Source: Clostridiales bacterium UBA4362 (GTDB lineage: Bacteria; Bacillota; Clostridia; TANB77; CAG-508). From it: a stretch of 16,788 nt of DNA. The first letter of the stretch is position 1; every line of letters begins with the position of its first letter. This document shows positions 12,967 through 16,788 of the stretch, in pieces. The position numbers and the translations under genes are program-made. The notes under the pieces were generated by a model. The model was not told the origin of the DNA and searched no databases. It saw nothing but the letters and a program-made list of their open reading frames with translations. Location of the stretch: NCBI GenBank assembly GCA_002393975.1, contig DGSM01000127.1, positions 1-16,788 of the forward strand, in the 5' to 3' direction.

Positions 12967-13644
12967 TTATTTGTCAAAATCAATGTCTGGCAATTCTGCA
13001 AGTACAGTTAATCCAACTCCATCTTCAATATCTTTGCTAGTCTTAATAGTGTCATCTATAATGCTTATAAGTACTATAACCAATACTGAAACAGCAAATC
13101 CTGCAATTCCTGCTATAGCTATATCTCTAGCATGATTAACATTACTTGGAGATGTTGGCATTACAGCTTCTTGATATATTTTAGCATTGTTTAAATTGAA
13201 GTATTCTGGTACTTGGTCAATAAAAACTTCAGCTAAAGCATTAGCAATCTTAGTAGCAATTTTTGGATCTTCATCTGTAATTGAGATTTTTAGCATTTGT
13301 GTATCTGAAACTGTTGTTACAGCAATTTTGTTCTTCAATTCACCAGCAGAAATATCTTTAATATTATATTCTTGAAGCACCAAATTTATTATTTTATCAC
13401 TTTTGGCCATCTCACGATATGTTGAAATTAATTTGTCATTTAAGGTAACATCTGAAGTCGTAACCTCAGTATCACTTTGACTTTTAACCAAAATTAAAGT
13501 AGTACTAGCGGTATATTCGGGAGTCACAAAATAAAAGGTATAGACACTACCCAACATTAAAAAAACTAGTACTACTATTAAAATCATCCATTTCTTATTC
13601 CATATCATCAACCAGATTTGTTTTAAATCTATCTCTGAATCCAT
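12967..13644 (-). CDS. Wzz/YveK-type membrane adaptor of the BY-kinase
   Basis: Polysaccharide co-polymerase-like protein that anchors and activates the cytoplasmic tyrosine kinase. 225 residues: a short cytoplasmic N-terminus (DSEIDLKQIWLMIWNKKW), TM1 at about 20-40, an external domain starting TPEYTASTTL, a proline-rich MPTSPSNVNHAR at 162-173, TM2 at about 175-197, and a cytoplasmic C-terminus of about 28 residues. In Gram-positive systems the adaptor and kinase are separate proteins, and the adaptor's C-terminal tail contacts the kinase; the size and gene order agree. ATG 13644 is the only good start; GAGAGGA lies about 12 bases upstream, which is long. It heads the operon, driven by the promoter at 13681-13709. 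Confidence 0.9.
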   Translation of the reverse strand: MDSEIDLKQIWLMIWNKKWMILIVVLVFLMLGSVYTFYFVTPEYTASTTLILVKSQSDTEVTTSDVTLNDKLISTYREMAKSDKIINLVLQEYNIKDISAGELKNKIAVTTVSDTQMLKISITDEDPKIATKIANALAEVFIDQVPEYFNLNNAKIYQEAVMPTSPSNVNHARDIAIAGIAGFAVSVLVIVLISIIDDTIKTSKDIEDGVGLTVLAELPDIDFDK

Positions 13645-13680
13645 TCTTCTTTTGTATCCTCTCTATTTCTTACAAATAAA

Positions 13681-13709
13681 AGTATAGCATACCGATTTTT
13701 TTATATCAA
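13681..13709 (-). promoter_or_regulatory. Promoter of the adaptor-kinase-phosphatase operon
   Basis: On the minus strand, -35 TTGATA (13704-13709), 17-base spacer, -10 TATACT (13681-13686). The -35 lies within the 10-mer ATTGATATAA, which is repeated 70 bases further upstream. Confidence 0.78.
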
Positions 13710-13772
13710 TACTTTAAAATTGAAAAATATTTAAATTTTTCCACTTCTTTTCATTTCAGTTACAATACAATT

Positions 13773-13786
13773 ATATCAATTGATAT
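13773..13786. promoter_or_regulatory. Perfect 14-bp palindrome in the divergent promoter region (candidate operator)
   Basis: ATATCAATTGATAT is a perfect palindrome that overlaps the -35 box of the plus-strand promoter. Its half-site also occurs at the -35 of the kinase operon promoter (13701-13710). A role as a shared operator is inference. Confidence 0.35.
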
Positions 13787-13808
13787 TGCTATTATTCATA
13801 TATATAAT
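13780..13808 (+). promoter_or_regulatory. Promoter of the unknown membrane protein gene at 13844
   Basis: -35 TTGATA (13780-13785), 17-base spacer, -10 TATAAT (13803-13808). The leader is about 28 bases and contains AAAGGA before the start codon. Confidence 0.78.
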
Positions 13809-13843
13809 AAGATGGATTATAAATTTCAAAGGAACTATATAAA

Positions 13844-14953
13844 ATGATTTTATTAGGCAAAGTTGAAGAAATGAAAAAAGCCAAAATTAAGGCTTTTGAG
13901 AGAGAATTTAAAAGAAGATATCCAGAAGAATCTCCTGAAGTAATTCATAAAATGGCTGTAAGAAAATATGAAAAAAACCGTAGACAATTCTTAACTAAAG
14001 CAAAAGTCGCATTTATCACAGCAGTAGTTACCTTAGGTCTTACTTTAGGTGCACAAGGAATTATTAATTCATCAAATGCTAACACTGATCCACAAGTAAG
14101 CTATGGATATTTAACTGATGAACAAAAATCATTAATCGACAATTTAAATGGAGATCAATTATTAGAATATATAGAATCTTTCGATGTTTCAGCTCATCCA
14201 GAACATATTTATACTGCTTCTGAATCTAAGAAAGCACAAGAAATAAACGAACATTCAGAAGAATATCTAAAAACATTTCAAGAGTTTCAAAAAGGTTTAC
14301 TTCCTTTCTTTGCTAGTTTCCAAATACATCCTGAAAACTACACCGAAGCTCAAATGTTAAAAGCATTAGAAGCATCTAATCAATTGTTAGGCAGATATAC
14401 CAAAAACCAAATTGTAAACTTACTATATCAACATAATCAAACTACCACAGATAAAGATTCAAGACTAATATTACTTCCTGATCCTGGAGATGTAAATTTC
14501 TATCTAGCCGATGTTAATACTAAGTGTCTTTCAGAGACCGAATATGATGGTTCAGGATTAATTCTTAAAGGGAATGTATATACAGGACATGAGTATTTCA
14601 AAGACAATGGATTTGATGAAGCAATAGATAATTTCTTTGATGTAAATAGCTACATTGATTCCCAAAGAGATAGAATAGATGACAAATCTAATAATCAATC
14701 AAATATATCCTCAACAATTGATATGATTATGGGAAATAATGATATTGCAAACCAAGTATCAAATACTAAAGTAATAGTAGAAAAACATTGGTTTAATCCT
14801 CTACCTACTTTTGATTTTGAATATAAAGAAGATCAAAAGAATAAAGATAAGGAGTCTGAAAAAGTATCATATGTTCCTGCTGCAACAGAAGTAGAAAATC
14901 AAGCCATAACAACGGCAAGTGTACCAGATAAAGATGATGGTCCTGAATTATAA
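13844..14953 (+). CDS. Membrane-anchored protein of unknown function, divergent from the tyrosine kinase operon
   Basis: I do not recognise this family. 369 residues. The N-terminal 50 are highly charged and mostly basic, with predicted helix (KKAKIKAFEREFKRR, HKMAVRKYEKNRRQF). One hydrophobic segment follows (about 53-73), then about 295 residues that should lie outside the membrane: a helical part (85-200, with LTDEQKSLIDNL and YTKNQIVNLLYQ), a central part (205-255), an Asn/Asp/Ser-rich stretch (258-300) and a disordered acidic C-terminus ending DDGPEL. I see no sortase motif, lipobox or known catalytic motif. ATG 13844 follows AAAGGA by 10 bases; ATG 13871 (residue 10) is a less supported alternative. 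It has its own promoter and a strong terminator. Its divergence from the kinase operon suggests, without proof, a shared envelope role. Confidence 0.85.
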   Translation: MILLGKVEEMKKAKIKAFEREFKRRYPEESPEVIHKMAVRKYEKNRRQFLTKAKVAFITAVVTLGLTLGAQGIINSSNANTDPQVSYGYLTDEQKSLIDNLNGDQLLEYIESFDVSAHPEHIYTASESKKAQEINEHSEEYLKTFQEFQKGLLPFFASFQIHPENYTEAQMLKALEASNQLLGRYTKNQIVNLLYQHNQTTTDKDSRLILLPDPGDVNFYLADVNTKCLSETEYDGSGLILKGNVYTGHEYFKDNGFDEAIDNFFDVNSYIDSQRDRIDDKSNNQSNISSTIDMIMGNNDIANQVSNTKVIVEKHWFNPLPTFDFEYKEDQKNKDKESEKVSYVPAATEVENQAITTASVPDKDDGPEL

Positions 14954-14957
14954 ACTA

Positions 14958-14992
14958 AAAGCCATTCTAAAATGAATGGCTTTGTTTTTTTA
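14958..14992. terminator. Intrinsic terminator after the 13844 gene, partly bidirectional
   Basis: Stem AAAGCCATTC (14958-14967) with GAATGGCTTT (14974-14983), 6-base loop, followed by GTTTTTTTATT on the plus strand. On the minus strand TTTTAGTTT follows, so it may also stop transcripts from the CDF gene. Confidence 0.88.
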
Positions 14993-14994
14993 TT

Positions 14995-15041
14995 CTATAT
15001 CTATATCTATATCTATATCTATATTTTTATTTTTATTTTTA
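14995..15041. repeat. Hexanucleotide microsatellite (CTATAT)x5 followed by TTTTTA repeats
   Basis: Five exact copies of CTATAT (14995-15024) run directly into TTTTA, TTTTTA, TTTTTA (15025-15041). The tract lies between two convergent genes, just beyond the terminator, and is probably made by replication slippage. Confidence 0.85.
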
Positions 15042-15111
15042 TTATTATCTATATAATACTCTTTATAATTATCGATTATTTAATGACTTTTTATAATTAT
15101 TTGCTTTAATA

Positions 15112-16269
15112 CTAATTTGATACACTAAAGTCTACATCAGGAACAATTGCCAAATTATAACCTTTATATTTGTTAGATAATTCTTTATAAAGATTTTCTA
15201 ACAATTCATTTCTGTTCTTAACATCAAAGTCTAATACTACATCAAATCTAATAGTTTTTGTTTCTTCATCCACATAGAAAGCATGAAATTGTAATATACC
15301 TTCATATTTATTAAGAACACTTTTTATTTCTTTTCTCATTTCAATAGTCTTTTTATCATATTTAATTGCATAAATTCCTACTGCTGTAATTAATACATTT
15401 TTTTCTGCATATACTTTATCAGAAATCTTTCTTATTAATTCATCTAACTCTTTAGCTGTTAAGTTTTCATCTACCTCTATATGAACTGATGCTGTAAATG
15501 TATTAGGTCCATAATTATTAATAATTAAATCATAAGCCCCTTTTACCTCATCAAAACTCAAAATTATTTTAGTAATATCTTTTACAAGTTCAACATCCAC
15601 TCTTTCTCCAAGTAAAGATGAGATTGCTTCTCTTAACATTTCAATACCAGATCTTACTATAAATAATGAAATGATAATTCCCAAATAAGCTTCAAGAGAA
15701 AAGCTAGTTACTATAAAAATAATTGCAGCAATTAATGTAGATGTTGAAATTATTGAATCAAAAAGAGCATCATGCCCTGAATTTTCTAAAGATGAAGAGT
15801 TTAATTCTTTTCCCTTTTTTGTAACAAATTTTCCTAGAACAATCTTTACAATAATTGCGATAACAATTATTACTAGAGAAATTGTGTTATATTCAGGTGT
15901 AGTTGGATTTATTATCTTTTTAACAGATTCTATTAATGCTGAAATACCTGCATACATTATAATAACAGCAATTATCATAGCTGTTAAATATTCTATTCTT
16001 CCATGTCCAAATGGATGCTTCTTATCTGGTGCTTTATTGGCAAGTTTAGTACCAACAATTGTAATAACACTTGAAGCAACATCTGAAGTATTGTTTACTG
16101 CATCTAAAACTATTGCAATAGAGCCTGTCATAAGTCCGATAACAGCTTTAAATATAGCAAGAAAAACATTTGCTATAATTCCTACAATACTAACTTTAAT
16201 TACTTTTTTATTTCTTTCTATTTGTTCATTATTAAAAGTTACTCCACTAAATCTATTTATTTCTTCCAT
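15112..16269 (-). CDS. Cation diffusion facilitator family transporter, MntE-like (probable manganese exporter)
   Basis: Proton-coupled metal exporter in the cytoplasmic membrane. 385 residues: six transmembrane helices within about 24-210, then a long cytoplasmic region. The transport site can be read directly: TM2 has Asn59-x3-Asp63 (NNTSD, preceded by Asp56) and TM5 has Asp167-x3-Asp171 (HDALFD). Zinc exporters usually have His/Asp-x3-Asp in TM2 and His-x3-Asp in TM5; an ND-DD site is what I recall for the Mn exporter MntE, which is also about 390 residues, so manganese is the likely substrate. HPFGHGR after TM2 is a family signature. The C-terminal region (210-385) is long enough for two ferredoxin-like modules (about 225-300 and 310-385). 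ATG 16269 follows GAGGT by 8 bases. Confidence 0.9.
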   Translation of the reverse strand: MEEINRFSGVTFNNEQIERNKKVIKVSIVGIIANVFLAIFKAVIGLMTGSIAIVLDAVNNTSDVASSVITIVGTKLANKAPDKKHPFGHGRIEYLTAMIIAVIIMYAGISALIESVKKIINPTTPEYNTISLVIIVIAIIVKIVLGKFVTKKGKELNSSSLENSGHDALFDSIISTSTLIAAIIFIVTSFSLEAYLGIIISLFIVRSGIEMLREAISSLLGERVDVELVKDITKIILSFDEVKGAYDLIINNYGPNTFTASVHIEVDENLTAKELDELIRKISDKVYAEKNVLITAVGIYAIKYDKKTIEMRKEIKSVLNKYEGILQFHAFYVDEETKTIRFDVVLDFDVKNRNELLENLYKELSNKYKGYNLAIVPDVDFSVSN

Positions 16270-16295
16270 TAATTCGGACCTCTGTTTTATGTTTT

Positions 16296-16356
16296 ATTTT
16301 TATTTTTTATTTTTTTATTTTTTTATTTTTTTATTTTTTTATTTTTTATATTTTTA
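16296..16356. repeat. Low-complexity T-tract ladder, mostly 8-base units (TTTTTTTA)
   Basis: Single A residues break a poly-T run at 16296, 16302, 16309, 16317, 16325, 16333, 16341 and 16348, giving periods of 6, 7, 8, 8, 8, 8 and 7. It fills the gap between the Nudix gene and the CDF gene, ending about 27 bases before the CDF start codon. I see no convincing promoter or riboswitch inside it. Confidence 0.8.
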
Positions 16357-16382
16357 TTATCATTTTTATATAGTTTTATATT

Positions 16383-16788
16383 CTAATAATCGTTTTGTAA
16401 ATAAACCTTAATTTGTCTAATTATATGAGGAATATTATAATTTCCAGCAAATTTAGAATTGTCTAGTAGATTATCATCTATATCCAACCATTCTAATTTG
16501 TTTTTTTCTTCAACTAAATCTACTTTATGTTTTAAAATTCCATAATAAACTTGTAAATTGTTTTCATATTTAAAATAATTTAAGTCCATAAAATGATCAA
16601 GTTCTATATCATCATGGGAAATACCTGTTTCTTCAAAAAGTTCTCTATATGCTGCATCATCATTTTCTTCTCCCTCTTCAACTTTACCTCCAACAAAATT
16701 ATAAAGTCCTTTATAAGGTTCTTTAGCTCTAATGCAAAATAGAACTCTATCCATTTTTTTATTAAATACTACTATTATATTTAGTTTT
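16383..16788 (-). CDS. Nudix hydrolase (partial, N-terminus cut by window edge)
   Basis: Hydrolase of nucleoside diphosphates linked to another moiety; the substrate is not evident. The Nudix box is complete: GKVEEGE, then REL, then EETGI, fitting G-x5-E-x7-REU-x-EE-x-G-U. The reading frame is open to the right edge and translates upstream of Met 16754 as IIVVFNKK, which completes the first beta strand usual for this fold; that Met also has no ribosome binding site (it is preceded by poly-A). The real start therefore lies beyond 16788. 134 codons precede the stop, and typical members have 135-160 residues, so only a few are missing. It is upstream of the CDF gene on the same strand. Confidence 0.9.
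   Translation of the reverse strand, partial: KLNIIVVFNKKMDRVLFCIRAKEPYKGLYNFVGGKVEEGEENDDAAYRELFEETGISHDDIELDHFMDLNYFKYENNLQVYYGILKHKVDLVEEKNKLEWLDIDDNLLDNSKFAGNYNIPHIIRQIKVYLQNDY

Noticed and set aside
14995..15041. CRISPR array
   Set aside because: The units are 6 bases with no spacers and no cas genes nearby; this is a microsatellite.
16270..16382. Manganese riboswitch (yybP-ykoY type) ahead of the CDF gene
   Set aside because: The leader is a T/A ladder with no conserved loops or stems of that class and almost no G or C.
15884..16411. Plus-strand open frame of 175 codons over the CDF gene and the T-tract
   Set aside because: Mirror of transmembrane coding sequence plus a low-complexity tract translated as Phe/Tyr/Leu; no ribosome binding site.
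16752..16754. ATG 16754 as the start of the Nudix gene
   Set aside because: The frame stays open to the window edge and encodes the missing first beta strand, and poly-A rather than a ribosome binding site precedes the ATG.

Overview
The window is AT-rich DNA (about 30% G+C by eye) from a Gram-positive, low-G+C bacterium, most likely a member of the Clostridia. The evidence is the tig-clpP-clpX order, an AbrB-type regulator with clostridial-style cysteine pairs, a Wzz-like adaptor/BY-kinase/PHP-phosphatase set, a tmRNA, tRNAs with encoded CCA, AGGAG-type ribosome binding sites and textbook sigma-A promoters (mostly with a 17-bp spacer). TGA is used as a stop, so the code is standard. I see no IS element, integrase, phage gene or CRISPR array. 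The content is essentially a chromosomal housekeeping region, and no gap between genes exceeds 300 bases.

Layout. 1-2868 (minus): protein quality control, tig -> clpP -> clpX, with clpX running off the left edge. 3030-3104 (plus): tRNA-Glu(CTC) with its own promoter and terminator. 3140-3988 (minus): the N-terminal half of a split transketolase, without its C-terminal partner next to it. 4114-4473 (plus): tmRNA. 4534-5730 (minus): an HD-domain dNTP triphosphohydrolase. 5854-6318 (minus): a GtrA-like membrane protein. 6426-6500 (plus): tRNA-Trp. 6556-7144 (plus): a membrane-anchored M23 peptidase whose reading frame is broken at 6680-6687. 7116-9270 (minus): the two halves of what looks like a DUF2207 membrane protein in separate genes, with an AbrB-family regulator between them. 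9326-10651 (minus): enolase, with its own promoter at the end of the preceding gene. 10694-13644 (minus): a bacterial tyrosine kinase module (Wzz-like adaptor -> kinase with a very long Lys/Glu-rich tail -> PHP phosphatase). 13844-14953 (plus): a divergently transcribed membrane-anchored protein of unknown function. 15112-16269 (minus): a cation diffusion facilitator with an Mn-type site. 16383-16788 (minus): a Nudix hydrolase that runs off the right edge.

How the parts work together. Trigger factor, ClpXP and tmRNA form the protein-quality network: tmRNA tags stalled nascent chains, and ClpXP is the usual protease for tagged chains. The adaptor, kinase and phosphatase form a self-contained tyrosine phosphorylation cycle. 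No polysaccharide genes lie beside it, and the next gene downstream is enolase. The M23 peptidase, split DUF2207 pair and AbrB regulator form a small envelope-related neighbourhood.

Novelty. I did not find a clear new multi-gene defence or mobile system. The points most worth a second look are the split DUF2207 pair around an AbrB gene (with a possible promoter built into a terminator), the frame break in the M23 gene, the kinase's roughly 275-residue charged tail with an A11 tract inside it, and the unknown membrane protein divergent from the kinase operon.
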